64,000 bases of DNA from Corynebacterium halotolerans (GTDB taxonomy: Bacteria > Actinomycetota > Actinomycetes > Mycobacteriales > Mycobacteriaceae): NCBI RefSeq assembly GCF_001056295.1, contig NZ_JVMD01000015.1:310001-374000 (forward strand). Reading direction: 5' to 3'. The position numbers were made by a program, and so were the translations under genes. This document shows, piece by piece, positions 9,745 through 18,608 of this stretch; position 1 is the stretch's first letter; every line of letters begins with the position of its first letter. The notes under the pieces were generated by a model. The model was not told where the DNA came from and did no database searches. It saw nothing but the letters and a program-made list of their open reading frames with translations.

Positions 9745-9837
9745 CGGACTCGCCGCGGCGGATAAGAAATAGCGGGTCTCAGCGGATAGGTCGCCTCGGG
9801 CGTCAATACGACCCGTGATTACACCGCGGAGTCTGCC

Positions 9838-9951
9838 ATGTCCGTCGATCCCAACGCCCGATCCCGCGCCGATGCCCATCGCCGTCGGTGCGCCGAGCCG
9901 GCAATCGATGAGATCGAGGCTGGGCCTCGTGACGTCGAGGCCCTTTCATGA
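9838..9951 (+). CDS. small open frame inside the islet, uncertain
   Basis: A 37-codon frame (MSVDPNARSRADAHRR at its start) in the 291-bp gap between ychF and the SDR gene. No ribosome site, no recognisable domain. It may be a fragment of a gene carried in by the islet or not a gene at all. Confidence 0.2.
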   Translation: MSVDPNARSRADAHRRRCAEPAIDEIEAGPRDVEALS

Positions 9952-10023
9952 TGCCGTCACTGAAGTTGTCCGAAGGGCGTTCTGACTCGCTCGGTCGATG
10001 GCTTTCAGATCGGTGGCACTTGG

Positions 10024-10029
10024 TAACAT
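10024..10029 (+). promoter_or_regulatory. SDR gene -10 hexamer, leaderless layout
   Basis: TAACAT ends 6 nt before the ATG at 10036. Confidence 0.55.
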
Positions 10030-10035
10030 CAAGAG

Positions 10036-10812
10036 ATGATCGATCCTAAGCTTCAGGGCAAGACCGTACTTGTGACCGGTGGAGCCATGAACATTGGAGC
10101 CGCGATCTCCAGGGCGTTCGCTGTGCAAGGCGCGCGAGTGGCAGTTCACCATGTAGGCGGTGAGACGCCGGGCGGAACGCTGGAACACCAGCGGTCATCA
10201 GGCGATCAGGTAGAAGCCTTTGTCGAGTCGCTGCCGGGTGCCATCTCCGTTGAGGGCGACTTCCTGGAACACGGGGTGGCCTCCCGCGTATTCGACGAGG
10301 TCTATGAACGAATGGGGTCGGTCGATGTTCTTGTGAACAACGCGGGATATACCGACGCCGACGATACTTACGCGACTATCGACGATGCCAGCTTAGAGCG
10401 CAGCTACAGGGTCAATGTGATTGCTCCGGCCATGATGATGGCTGAGCTCTCTCGTCGACTGCCTGAGGAAGCGGCGCCGGGAAGTATTGCCGTCATCAAC
10501 ATCTCCACTGACGCCGCACGTGCGTTCCCTGGACAAGTGGGCTACGGCACCTCAAAGGCGGCTCTGGAGTCACTCACGAGAGGGGCGGCACTAGATTTAG
10601 GGCCACAGATCAGGGTCAACGCGATTGCCCCAGGGCCAGTTCAGACCGGTTGGATGACTGAAGAGCTGATTGAGTCGGTGTTGCCTGACATTCCACTTGG
10701 CCGGGTCGGTACTCCTGACGACATTGCGGAGGCAGCCGTGTTCCTCGCTTCATATCAAGCGCGGTGGATCAGCGGCCAGATTATTCAGGTCGCAGGCGGA
10801 CACTCGCTCTGA
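10036..10812 (+). CDS. SDR family NAD(P)-dependent oxidoreductase
   Basis: Classical short-chain dehydrogenase/reductase of 258 residues. The Rossmann nucleotide motif is a variant (TGGAMNIGAAI, 14-24), then NNAG (101-104) and the catalytic Ser157, Tyr170 and Lys174 (YGTSK). The C-terminal APGPVQTGWMT and GQIIQVAGGHSL are typical. Substrate cannot be read from the sequence. Codon use is less GC-rich than in flanking genes (TTA, AGG, TCA and ATA codons occur), which fits acquisition with the islet. TAACAT 6 nt before the ATG suggests its own leaderless promoter. Confidence 0.9.
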   Translation: MIDPKLQGKTVLVTGGAMNIGAAISRAFAVQGARVAVHHVGGETPGGTLEHQRSSGDQVEAFVESLPGAISVEGDFLEHGVASRVFDEVYERMGSVDVLVNNAGYTDADDTYATIDDASLERSYRVNVIAPAMMMAELSRRLPEEAAPGSIAVINISTDAARAFPGQVGYGTSKAALESLTRGAALDLGPQIRVNAIAPGPVQTGWMTEELIESVLPDIPLGRVGTPDDIAEAAVFLASYQARWISGQIIQVAGGHSL

Positions 10813-10823
10813 CAAGGACCGTC

Positions 10824-10904
10824 GTGGCCGCTGACGAGCACCGTAAGAGCTCGTTCGAGATTCTTGCTGACCTCGTCAACCCCGACGGCATCGCAGGCGC
10901 ATGA
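10824..10904 (+). pseudogene. possible gene remnant after the SDR gene
   Basis: A 26-codon frame from a GTG (MAADEHRKSSFEILADLVNP near its start) that reads like a piece of a protein but stops early. The rest of 10813-11270 shows no gene; it contains the right-hand copy of the ychF 3' end at 11115-11139. Function not recognised. Confidence 0.25.
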
Positions 10905-11270
10905 CGGTGACGGTCCGGCCCCTGACAAGTCCGGTATGTGCGGTCAAGGCTAGGACGGGATTCCGGGATCTGGAACCCTACAATCGAGCGCAGCCCCCTG
11001 CACGGCTCGGCGATCACCAGGCTTGCCGAATGATCCCCGCGAGTAGAGCTGTCAGTTGCAGGTGCGGATACCCAGGGTGTTTCGGATCGAAATGTTCGTA
11101 CCGTGCGGAACTCAGTGGAGTTCCGGTTCAACGTGTAGCCGCCGACCGGAATTCGGCCGGGATCTCCCGGACGTGATTGGCCGCGTGGGGACTTCCCCAC
11201 TCGAAGCCGAGGGGCGCAAGGGCCGGTCACTCGTCCTGCGGGCCGTGGAGGCGCCACGTATCGTTCTTCC

Positions 11271-11645
11271 ATGGCTTTTCCCACCGATGAATCACGTATC
11301 CGCGCTGCTGAGGAAGCATTGGGGCGCACCTTCCCGGACGCTTTGCGGCAGCGCCTGATGTCGGAGAACGGCGGCGAAATCGACGACGCCGACGAGGGAT
11401 ACTGGTTCCTCTACCCGGTGTATGGCAATTCCGACCGCCGCCGTCTCGCCCGCTCGGCGAATCACGTGGTCAAGGAAACCGAAACGTGGCGCTCCGAGGC
11501 CCACGGATTCCCACAGGACGCCGTCGCCGTCGCCGACGATCAGGAGGGCAACGCGATCATTCTCCTGCCCGGCGACGACCGCTTTTACGTCTGGGACCAC
11601 GAACAGCCGGAACCGGAGCCGATCGAGCTGATCTTCGACGAGTGA
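11271..11645 (+). CDS. SMI1/KNR4 (SUKH) family protein
   Basis: A 124-residue acidic protein with the SUKH-fold pattern: an N-terminal helix ending in LGRTFPDALRQRLMSENGGEI (residues about 17-37), then strands with FLYPVYG and a C-terminal DDRFYVWDHE. SUKH proteins often act as immunity proteins against secreted toxins or contact-dependent nucleases, but no toxin gene lies beside it. TATCGT (11259-11264) ends 6 nt before the ATG, the leaderless layout. It sits just past the islet boundary. Confidence 0.85.
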   Translation: MAFPTDESRIRAAEEALGRTFPDALRQRLMSENGGEIDDADEGYWFLYPVYGNSDRRRLARSANHVVKETETWRSEAHGFPQDAVAVADDQEGNAIILLPGDDRFYVWDHEQPEPEPIELIFDE

Positions 11646-11715
11646 CGCTCGTCTGAATCCGGGGCGGATCCGCGGCTCAGATGCGCCATTTCCGTTTCAG
11701 GCCCGGCCGCTGCGG

Positions 11716-12357
11716 CTACGGGTGGTCGAGGGCATCGCGCCGCGCCCGGGCGATGCTGTGCGACGTGTGCCCCAACTGCAGCAGAGCCAGCACCAATCGC
11801 GAGTACCGGTGCGTGCCGACGGCTACGTTCATCACAATCCGGTCGCGGGAGTCGTCCATGTCGATGGCCGACCCCGAGATCGCATCGACGGCGCCGGCGA
11901 TGACGGCGAGGTGATCCTCGTCGACGTCGAGGCCGAGCCTCATCAGCTCATCGACCACCGCCACCGCCGCGTTCCGGGCGATGCTGGGGGAGTCGGGCCA
12001 CTTTTGCCCGGCGACGACGCCGTCGATCAGCGCCTCGGCCGCCGGATTCTCGACCTCGGGCAAACCGTCGGCATCGGGTATCAGGCCGCCGCCGAGGACC
12101 TGGGCGGTCTGCATGATCGTCAGAATCCCGGTGCCCGGGTCGTCGATTGCGGTGGTCAAGGTGCGGATCTGGTTGATCGAGAGGCCGACGAGGCGTCGTA
12201 AAGCGGAAATCAATTCGAGGCGCTCGCGGTGCGCGGGGCCGTAGACGGACGTGGTCTGGTTCTTCTTCGCCCCGGGCGGAAGCAGGCCCTCGCGGATGTA
12301 GTACTTGATGGTCGCGGTCGACGTGTCCGTGGCCGCCGCCAGCTCGCCGAGCTTCAT
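11716..12357 (-). CDS. MerR family transcriptional regulator
   Basis: DNA-binding regulator of 213 residues. The N-terminal winged helix-turn-helix is complete: MKLGELAAATDTSTATIKYY (1-20), IREGLLPPG, then an arginine-rich second helix (RERLELISALRRL). The C-terminal 130 residues are an all-helical effector region without a Cys pair of the metal-sensing type, so the inducer is unknown. Its ATG has AAAGGG 7 nt upstream and a TAAGAT -10 near 12400. It is divergent from irtA and may control it or itself. The stretch encoding ALRRL contains a TTA codon made by a GCTTTACGACG motif. Confidence 0.92.
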   Translation of the reverse strand: MKLGELAAATDTSTATIKYYIREGLLPPGAKKNQTTSVYGPAHRERLELISALRRLVGLSINQIRTLTTAIDDPGTGILTIMQTAQVLGGGLIPDADGLPEVENPAAEALIDGVVAGQKWPDSPSIARNAAVAVVDELMRLGLDVDEDHLAVIAGAVDAISGSAIDMDDSRDRIVMNVAVGTHRYSRLVLALLQLGHTSHSIARARRDALDHP

Positions 12358-12442
12358 CCGTCGCCCTTTCGATCGTGGATGGCCGCATTGGGCAGTGGCG
12401 CTATCTTACCGATGGCCGGGCCCAATGGAACCCTTCACATAC

Positions 12443-12461
12443 TTAGGCTAGGCTGCCCTTT
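12443..12461 (+). promoter_or_regulatory. DtxR/IdeR-type iron box upstream of irtA
   Basis: The 19 bp starting TTAGGCTAGGCT match the DtxR consensus TTAGGTTAGGCTAACCTAA at 14 of 19 positions, with the left half nearly perfect. It overlaps a plausible -10, so iron-loaded DtxR would repress irtAB. Confidence 0.65.
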
Positions 12462-12523
12462 AACTGTCTACGTCGGTCCCGTGCGCTTTGCGACGGGACC
12501 CATCCTCGAAAGGTGAGTGGTCG

Positions 12524-15196
12524 ATGGCGAAGGGGTTTGAGGCCGTCGTACTCCGCGGCCTGGGCGCCAAGGAACATGCGGTGACCGTGATCGGGAAACG
12601 CCGGCTCGCGCCGCACTTCATCCGGGTCACGTGCCGCTCGGAAGGGCTGCTCGATCCGAAGGGGGAAGCGCCGGCGAACTGGCTGCGCCTCTGGTTCCCC
12701 GACCCCGACGGCGGCCCGAAGGAGTTCCAGCGCGGCTACACGCTCGTCGATCCCGATCCGGCGACCGGCGAGTTCTCCATCGATTTCGTCATCCACGAGC
12801 CCGCCGGGCCCGCCTCGCACTGGGCGGTGAACTGCGAGGAGGGCGACCGGATCGTCGCCATGCGCTACGGCGAGCAACCCTTCGCCCCGCCCGAGCCGCC
12901 CCCGGCGGGGTACTTGCTGCTCGGGGACCTCGCCGGCTATCCGGCGATCCGCGCTCTGGTCGCCGCCATCCCCGAGGACAGCCCAGTGGTCGTCTACCTG
13001 GAGCGGCACAGCCCCGACGACGACCGCATCGCCCTGCCCGAGGGCCCGAACATCACCGCGTCCTGGGTCGACGAGCTTCCCGACGGGCAGGCGCTGGTCC
13101 AGGCGATCAGCGACGGGGACTGGGCCGGCTGGTACGCCTGGGTGACCGCGGAAACCGCGTCGACCCGGCACGCGAAGACTCTGCTGCAGAGGAAATTCGG
13201 ACTCAACCGAGCGACCTTGCACGCGCATGCCTACTGGGTCCGCGGACGCCAGATGGGCAAGACGCAGACCATCGATTCGGCGGGTCCGGAGGCAACCGGG
13301 GCGAAGGGCGCGCCGGCTGCGCCCGCTGCTCCCGCTGCGCGCGCAGTCGCCGACGCTTCAGCCGCCGCCTCTGCCGCCGGTTCCGCTGTCAACGCCACGG
13401 CGGCTGCCTCCGGTGCCGGCGCCACCGGCTCCACCGACGCTCCCGCACCCCGGCAAACCCCCGCCGCCGACGCCTCCGAGGACGGTGTGCTCCGGCCGCT
13501 CAAGCGTCCGCTCATCGTCGCCGGCATCGTCGAGGGGGTGCTGTCCCTGCTGCAGCTGATCCCCTTCATCCTGTTCGCGGAGCTTGCGCGGCTGTTCGTC
13601 GAAGGGGCCCCGGCGGAAGCCTTCGCCCAGCCGGCGATCTGGGCCGTGGTCGCGGTGGCCATCTCGGCCGTGGGAACGTCGCTGTTGGTGCTGTGGCTGC
13701 ACCACCTGGACGCCAACTTCGCCACGGCGCTGCGGCATCGCCTCATGGCGAAATTCTCCCGGCTGCCGCTGGGCTGGTTCATGCGCGGCCGGGCGGCCGA
13801 CGTCAAGAAGATCGCCGGCGACGACGTCAGGTCGCTGCACTACCTGGTCACCCACGCGGTGCCCGACATCGTCGGCGCCGTCGTCGCGGCACTGGGCAGC
13901 CTGATCTACCTGTTCGCCGTCCAATGGCGATTGGGGCTGGTCCTGCTCCTGCCGATCGTCGCGTACATCTACGTCCTCAAGGGGATCCAGCGCCGCGACA
14001 AGGAAAAGGTGCTGCAGAACCAGAGGTACGAGGTGCTGGCGGCGGGCCAGACGCAGGCCTTCATCGGCTCGCGCGGGACCTCCGCGGTCTTCGGGCCGAA
14101 GGCGGTCGTCGACCTCGAGGGCACGCTGCGGGAATCCGGTGACTTCATGGCGGATTGGCAGCGCGACACCGGCCCCCGCAAGATCATCGCGGTGATGACC
14201 AACCGCCCCACCACGGTGCTGGGCGTGCTTCTGGTGGCGGGATTCGCCATGGTCGTGGCGGGCTGGATGCCGGCGACGGATCTGATCCCCTTCCTCATCC
14301 TGGGCACGTCGTTCGGCGGCCGGCTGCTGAACCTCGGGTTGGGCGCGGCGAGCCTGTCGGGCGGACTCGATGCGAAGGCCGGCGTCGAGCTGTTCCTGGC
14401 GACGCCGGAGCTCGCGCCGCCGGTGGAACGGCCCGCGCCCCCGGGCCACGTGCGCTTCGACCACGTCGATTTCACCTACGGCGGCGGCCGGAAGGTCATC
14501 GACGATCTTTCCCTCACCCTGGAGCCCGGCAGCGTCACCGCGCTGGTGGGCCCGTCGGGGGCGGGCAAGTCGACGGTGGCGGCGTTGCTGGCCCGGCTGT
14601 GGGACGTCACCGGCGGTTCCGTCAGCATCGACGGCGTCGACGTGCGCGATCTCACCCAGGAGCAGCTGTATTCCTCGGTGTCGGTGCTGCTGCAGGACGC
14701 CCAGCTGGTGCACGCGAGCATCCGCGACAACATCGCGCTGAACCGCCCCGAAGCGACCGACGCCCAGATCCGCGAAGCCGCGGAGGCGGCGGACGTGCAC
14801 CGGGTCATCGAAGCGCTTCCCGACGGCTACGACACCGTGGTCGAACCGAACCGTCTTTCCGGCGGTGAGCGCCAGAGGGTGGCCATCGCCCGCGCGCTGC
14901 TGGCGAATACCCCGATCGTCGTGTTGGACGAGGCCACTGCCGCGGCCGACCCGGACTCCGAGGCCGCGATCCACCGGGGGCTCGAACGCCTGCTGGCGGG
15001 CAAGACGGTGCTGATGATCGCCCATCGGTTGCACACGATCAGGAACGCATCGCGGATCCTCGTCCTCGACGAGGGGAAAGTGGTGGAAGAGGGCACGCAT
15101 TCCCGGCTCGTCGCGGCGGGCGGGGCTTATCGGCGGATGTGGGATGCGCATTGCGGCGCACCCGTGGCCGTCGCCGTTGAATCGGAGGAGAACTGA
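12524..15196 (+). CDS. irtA: siderophore importer with FAD reductase domain (IrtA type)
   Basis: Fusion of a siderophore-interacting FAD-binding reductase domain (about residues 1-250, with the FAD-site RGYTLV near 70 and GDLAGYPAI near 135) to an ABC half-transporter. An Ala/Pro-rich linker (about 255-315) precedes six membrane spans (about 325-600) and a nucleotide-binding domain with GPSGAGKST (near 675), LSGGERQRVAIARAL (near 776) and VVLDEATAAAD. In mycobacteria IrtA pairs with IrtB, imports ferric mycobactin-type siderophores and reduces the iron. The 890 residues agree with that architecture. ATG 12524 has AAAGGTGAG upstream. A DtxR box and a divergent MerR gene lie before it. Confidence 0.93.
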   Translation: MAKGFEAVVLRGLGAKEHAVTVIGKRRLAPHFIRVTCRSEGLLDPKGEAPANWLRLWFPDPDGGPKEFQRGYTLVDPDPATGEFSIDFVIHEPAGPASHWAVNCEEGDRIVAMRYGEQPFAPPEPPPAGYLLLGDLAGYPAIRALVAAIPEDSPVVVYLERHSPDDDRIALPEGPNITASWVDELPDGQALVQAISDGDWAGWYAWVTAETASTRHAKTLLQRKFGLNRATLHAHAYWVRGRQMGKTQTIDSAGPEATGAKGAPAAPAAPAARAVADASAAASAAGSAVNATAAASGAGATGSTDAPAPRQTPAADASEDGVLRPLKRPLIVAGIVEGVLSLLQLIPFILFAELARLFVEGAPAEAFAQPAIWAVVAVAISAVGTSLLVLWLHHLDANFATALRHRLMAKFSRLPLGWFMRGRAADVKKIAGDDVRSLHYLVTHAVPDIVGAVVAALGSLIYLFAVQWRLGLVLLLPIVAYIYVLKGIQRRDKEKVLQNQRYEVLAAGQTQAFIGSRGTSAVFGPKAVVDLEGTLRESGDFMADWQRDTGPRKIIAVMTNRPTTVLGVLLVAGFAMVVAGWMPATDLIPFLILGTSFGGRLLNLGLGAASLSGGLDAKAGVELFLATPELAPPVERPAPPGHVRFDHVDFTYGGGRKVIDDLSLTLEPGSVTALVGPSGAGKSTVAALLARLWDVTGGSVSIDGVDVRDLTQEQLYSSVSVLLQDAQLVHASIRDNIALNRPEATDAQIREAAEAADVHRVIEALPDGYDTVVEPNRLSGGERQRVAIARALLANTPIVVLDEATAAADPDSEAAIHRGLERLLAGKTVLMIAHRLHTIRNASRILVLDEGKVVEEGTHSRLVAAGGAYRRMWDAHCGAPVAVAVESEEN

Positions 15197-16917
15197 TGTT
15201 GCGGGATCTGCACTTCGTCGTCGGGGGCGGTCGTCCCCTGTGGTCCTTCTTTGGTGCGGTCGCCGTGTCGGCGCTGCTTCAGGTGGCGGCCGTCGTCACC
15301 CTCTACCCGCTGCTGGGTGAGCTGTTCTCGGCGGATCCGGGGGGCGCGCTGCCGTGGCTGGCGCTGTTGCTGCTGTTCGTGGTCTGCAGCTGGGGCGTCG
15401 ACATCTTCGCCGCCCACCGGGGGCTCGATCTGGGCATCGCCGTCATGCGCGAGATCCACGGCAACGCCCCGGGCGCCGTGCTCTCGTGGCCGGATGCTCG
15501 CCTGACTTCCGAAAAGGAAGGTGCGATCCGCGATTTGATCACCAAGGCCAGCACGGTCACTTCAGCGGTGATCCTGCTGATCGGGCCCCTGATCACCTCC
15601 ATCGTGTTCATCTTCGGGCTTGGCGTCGGGCTGCTGCTCGTCTCGCCCGCCCTCGGCGCGGTGACGTTCCTCGGCGGCATCGCGTGCCTGGGTTCGCTGT
15701 GGGCGTCGGCGAAGCTGGAGGACAGGTCCACGGCGGAATACGCGGCGGCCAATGCCGCCCTCGATGACAGGCTTTTCGAGTTCGCGCTCGTGCAGCCGAC
15801 CCTGCGCACCGCGCGCCGGGTGGACGCGAGCACTCGGTTGGTCGACCGGGCCATCGCCGAAGCGCGGCGGAAGACGCGCCGGGTCCTGCTGTGGCAGATC
15901 CCCGGGCAGCAGGTGTTCACGGTCGTGGTGCAGCTGGTGCTGTTGGCGTTCGGGTTCACGGTGTGGTGGTCCTACGACCGTTCGGCGCTGACCGGGGCCG
16001 CGGCCGCCGCGTCGATCGTGGTGCTGCTGCGCGTCGTCGAGCAGGCCAACGTCCAGGCGGGATCGGTGGGTGCCGTCGTCGATCTGCGGCGTTCCCTGAC
16101 CGAGGTGCGCGAGTTGATGGAAGTCGAGCGGGTCCGCGCCGGCGGCCCGGGCGAGGGCCCGGCCACGGTGGAGCTCCGGGGCGTGGACGTCACGTTCCCC
16201 GACGGCACCACGGGGCTCGACGGCATCGACGTCGACTTCGCGCCGGGCACGATCACGGCCGTCGTCGGCCCGTCCGGCAGCGGCAAATCGACGCTGGTGT
16301 CGCTGTTGGCGGGGCTGACCGTCCCCGACGCGGGCACGGTCGACGTCGACGGGAAAACGGCTTCCCCCGGCGACCTGCGCGGCCGCGCCGCGATGGTGTT
16401 CCAGCGCACCGTCCTGCACACGGGGTCGATCCGCGAGAACCTGCTCGCAGTGAATCCGGATCTGACGCAGCCGGAATTGGACGCGATCGCGGTCAATTGC
16501 GGTCTGGCCGAGGCGATCGAGCGATTGCCCGAAGGCTGGGACACTCCCGTCGGCGAGCTGGGCAATCGGCTGTCCGGGGGTGAGCGGCAGCGGCTGGGCC
16601 TGGCCCGGGCCCTCGCCAAGCCGGCATCGGTCCTGCTCGTCGACGAAGGCACATCGGCCCTGGATGGACGCAGCGAGCGGACGGTGACCGATGCCCTGTC
16701 CGGGCTGCGCGGCTCGTACACGACCGTGGTCGTCGCCCACCGACCGGCGATGGTGGAGATCGCCGATCGCGTCATCGTCATGGAATCGGGGCGCGTGGTG
16801 GAAGCCGGCCCCATCGACGAGCTCGAAAGGGCCGATGGTCCCTTTGCCCGCATCGCCGAGCAGTGGCGGGAAGCGGCGACGTGGGGGATCGGCGAGGCGC
16901 AGAGCGTCGGCGGGTAG
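15196..16917 (+). CDS. irtB: siderophore ABC importer subunit (IrtB type)
   Basis: Second half-transporter of the IrtAB pair, 573 residues: six membrane spans (about 15-290) and a nucleotide-binding domain with GPSGSGKST (near 357), FQRTVLHTGSIRENL, LSGGERQRLGLARAL (near 458) and LLVDEGTSALD. The Walker B glutamate and switch histidine (VVAHRP) are present. Its ATG overlaps the irtA TGA (TGATG), and GGAGGAG sits just upstream, so translation is coupled and a heterodimer is expected. It lacks the reductase domain carried by IrtA. Confidence 0.93.
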   Translation: MLRDLHFVVGGGRPLWSFFGAVAVSALLQVAAVVTLYPLLGELFSADPGGALPWLALLLLFVVCSWGVDIFAAHRGLDLGIAVMREIHGNAPGAVLSWPDARLTSEKEGAIRDLITKASTVTSAVILLIGPLITSIVFIFGLGVGLLLVSPALGAVTFLGGIACLGSLWASAKLEDRSTAEYAAANAALDDRLFEFALVQPTLRTARRVDASTRLVDRAIAEARRKTRRVLLWQIPGQQVFTVVVQLVLLAFGFTVWWSYDRSALTGAAAAASIVVLLRVVEQANVQAGSVGAVVDLRRSLTEVRELMEVERVRAGGPGEGPATVELRGVDVTFPDGTTGLDGIDVDFAPGTITAVVGPSGSGKSTLVSLLAGLTVPDAGTVDVDGKTASPGDLRGRAAMVFQRTVLHTGSIRENLLAVNPDLTQPELDAIAVNCGLAEAIERLPEGWDTPVGELGNRLSGGERQRLGLARALAKPASVLLVDEGTSALDGRSERTVTDALSGLRGSYTTVVVAHRPAMVEIADRVIVMESGRVVEAGPIDELERADGPFARIAEQWREAATWGIGEAQSVGG

Positions 16918-17055
16918 CGGTCCCGGGCCCCGGGCCGGTGGCAGGCCCGGCTGCCGGTCGGTTGCGTGACGACGGCCGTCGTAAAGCATCGAGGGGCCGT
17001 CGGATAGTGGAAATCGGCGCCGCTATCCACGTTGAGGCACTTTGGACAGCCGCAC

Positions 17056-17061
17056 TATCTT
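17056..17061 (+). promoter_or_regulatory. -10 hexamer of the DUF2306 gene, leaderless layout
   Basis: TATCTT ends 7 nt before the ATG at 17069. Confidence 0.6.
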
Positions 17062-17068
17062 GGCGGCC

Positions 17069-17557
17069 ATGGGAACCATTCCAGCGGTCATCCTGGTTCA
17101 CGCCGGCGCCGCATTCCTCGTCCTTCTCATTGGCCCCATCAACATCTTCCGCCCGCGACGCGACGCCGTGCACCGCACGCTCGGCCGCACCTGGGTGGCG
17201 CTCATGTACATCACGTGCGGCTCCAGCTTCTTCTTCGGCCTGGAGGACGGATTCACGCTCCTGCATGGCCTGTCCGTGTTCACCATCATCACCGTCAGCC
17301 TCGGCGTGCTCGTCATCGTGCGCGGGAACCGGCGGGCGCACGCGGGCAACATGATCGGCTCGTACATCGGCACCGTGGTCGCCTTCGGGTTCGCCGCGCT
17401 GCTGCCCAACCGGCTCATCTGGACCACGGCCGTCACCAATCCGGTCGCGCTGTTCCTCTTCGCCGCCGCCCTGACCGCGGTCGCCGCTTCCTGGTTCGCC
17501 GTGGTCAGGGCGAGGGGCGGTGCCATCTCCCGCCGCGCCCCTTCGCCGGCCCGGTGA
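17069..17557 (+). CDS. DUF2306-type membrane protein
   Basis: A 162-residue integral membrane protein with four hydrophobic segments. The first (IPAVILVHAGAAFLVLLIGP) and the motif RPRRDAVHRTLGRTWV between the first two spans match the DUF2306 pattern, in which buried histidines suggest heme or quinone contact. Function unknown. The ATG at 17069 lies 7 nt after TATCTT. The 3' end overlaps the convergent EamA gene by 53 bp. Confidence 0.8.
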   Translation: MGTIPAVILVHAGAAFLVLLIGPINIFRPRRDAVHRTLGRTWVALMYITCGSSFFFGLEDGFTLLHGLSVFTIITVSLGVLVIVRGNRRAHAGNMIGSYIGTVVAFGFAALLPNRLIWTTAVTNPVALFLFAAALTAVAASWFAVVRARGGAISRRAPSPAR

Positions 17558-18530
17558 GCTGACCGGCGCCGGTGGCGGTAAGCGCCACGACGAAGCCGAC
17601 CAGCTGCGTCGCCGTCAGGTTTTCGCCGGCGACGAACGCGCCGAGCAGTGCGGCCACCAGCGGCGACAGGAGCCCGAGCAGTGCCGCCGCGGTCACGGGC
17701 AAGCGGCGGATCCCCGCGAACCACAGGCTGTAGGTGATCAGCGCCCCGAACAATCCGAGCCACAGGTAGCCCGCGGCGGCACGGGCGTCAATGCCGGGCG
17801 GGATGCCGTCGACGAGCAATGCGGGCACCAGCAGCACGACACCGGCGGCGGTGAGCTGCCATCCGGCGAGGCCCACGGCCGAAACCCCTTCGGGGCGCCC
17901 CCACTTTTTCGTGAGCACCACGCCGGTGCCCATCGACGCCACGCCGCCGAGGCAGGCGAGAACGCCGACCGGATCGAGCGCCGCGTCCGGGCCGAGGACC
18001 ACGAGCGCCACGCCGAGCATCCCGAGCACGCCCCACGCCACGCGCCACGTCGACAACCGTTCGTGCAAAATCGCCACGGCGAGGAACGCCACCACGATCG
18101 GCTGCGCGGACAGCAGCGTCGCCGCGACGCCGCCCGGTAGGCGCTGGGCCGCGACGAACAGCAGCGGAAAGAACGCGCCCATGTTCAGGGTGCCCAGCAC
18201 CAGGCTCTTCCACCACCACGAGCCGCTCGGCAGGCGCCGGGCCAGCAGCAGCGCGAGGAGACCCGCCGGCAGCGAACGCATCATCGCGGCGAACAGCGGG
18301 TGTCCCTCGGGGAGCATGTGCGTGGTGACGATGTACGTCGTGCCCCAGATCATCGGCACCACGGCGGTGATGGCGGTCAGCCCCGCGAGGCGCGTGCCCG
18401 TTGGCTGGGTCGCGGCGATCGGCGCGGGCGAGGGGGAGGACGGAGAAGGGGAGGTCGGAGAGGAGGAGGCCGTGGTGTTAGCGGTGGCCGTGGTGGCGCC
18501 GGTGTCCGTGGTGTTGGTCGTCGTTGTCAT
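17505..18530 (-). CDS. EamA (DMT) family exporter
   Basis: Drug/metabolite transporter family protein of 341 residues with ten membrane spans in two EamA repeats. The first repeat begins at VVPMIWGTTYIVTTHMLPEG and the second includes SMGTGVVLTKKWGRPEG and ALITYSLWFAGIRRLP. Such carriers export amino acids, metabolites or toxic compounds; the substrate is unknown. A Thr/Ser/Pro-rich N-terminal stretch of about 40 residues precedes the first span. A GTG at 18569 in frame is an alternative start. It is divergent from a LysR gene 78 bp away, which is the usual arrangement of a regulated exporter and its regulator. Confidence 0.9.
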   Translation of the reverse strand: MTTTTNTTDTGATTATANTTASSSPTSPSPSSPSPAPIAATQPTGTRLAGLTAITAVVPMIWGTTYIVTTHMLPEGHPLFAAMMRSLPAGLLALLLARRLPSGSWWWKSLVLGTLNMGAFFPLLFVAAQRLPGGVAATLLSAQPIVVAFLAVAILHERLSTWRVAWGVLGMLGVALVVLGPDAALDPVGVLACLGGVASMGTGVVLTKKWGRPEGVSAVGLAGWQLTAAGVVLLVPALLVDGIPPGIDARAAAGYLWLGLFGALITYSLWFAGIRRLPVTAAALLGLLSPLVAALLGAFVAGENLTATQLVGFVVALTATGAGQLTGPAKGRGGRWHRPSP

Positions 18531-18608
18531 GCCTTCATGGTCGGCGGGCGGCACCGATGAGTCCAACACATTGTTGTCATCTCACCGATGAGCGCGCATC
18601 ATGTATGC

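Larger units (their letters stand above)
9721..11139. mobile_element. islet bounded by duplicated ychF 3' end
   Basis: The 25 bp ending ychF (9721-9745) recur at 11115-11139 with two mismatches. Both copies encode VEFRFNV plus stop; the left copy uses CGT TTT and the right one CGG TTC. The 1.37 kb between them is visibly lower in GC than its surroundings and holds the SDR gene and short gene remnants. This is the layout left by integration into the 3' end of a gene, with the incoming copy restoring the reading frame. No integrase or transposase is present, so the mechanism is inferred. Confidence 0.7.
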
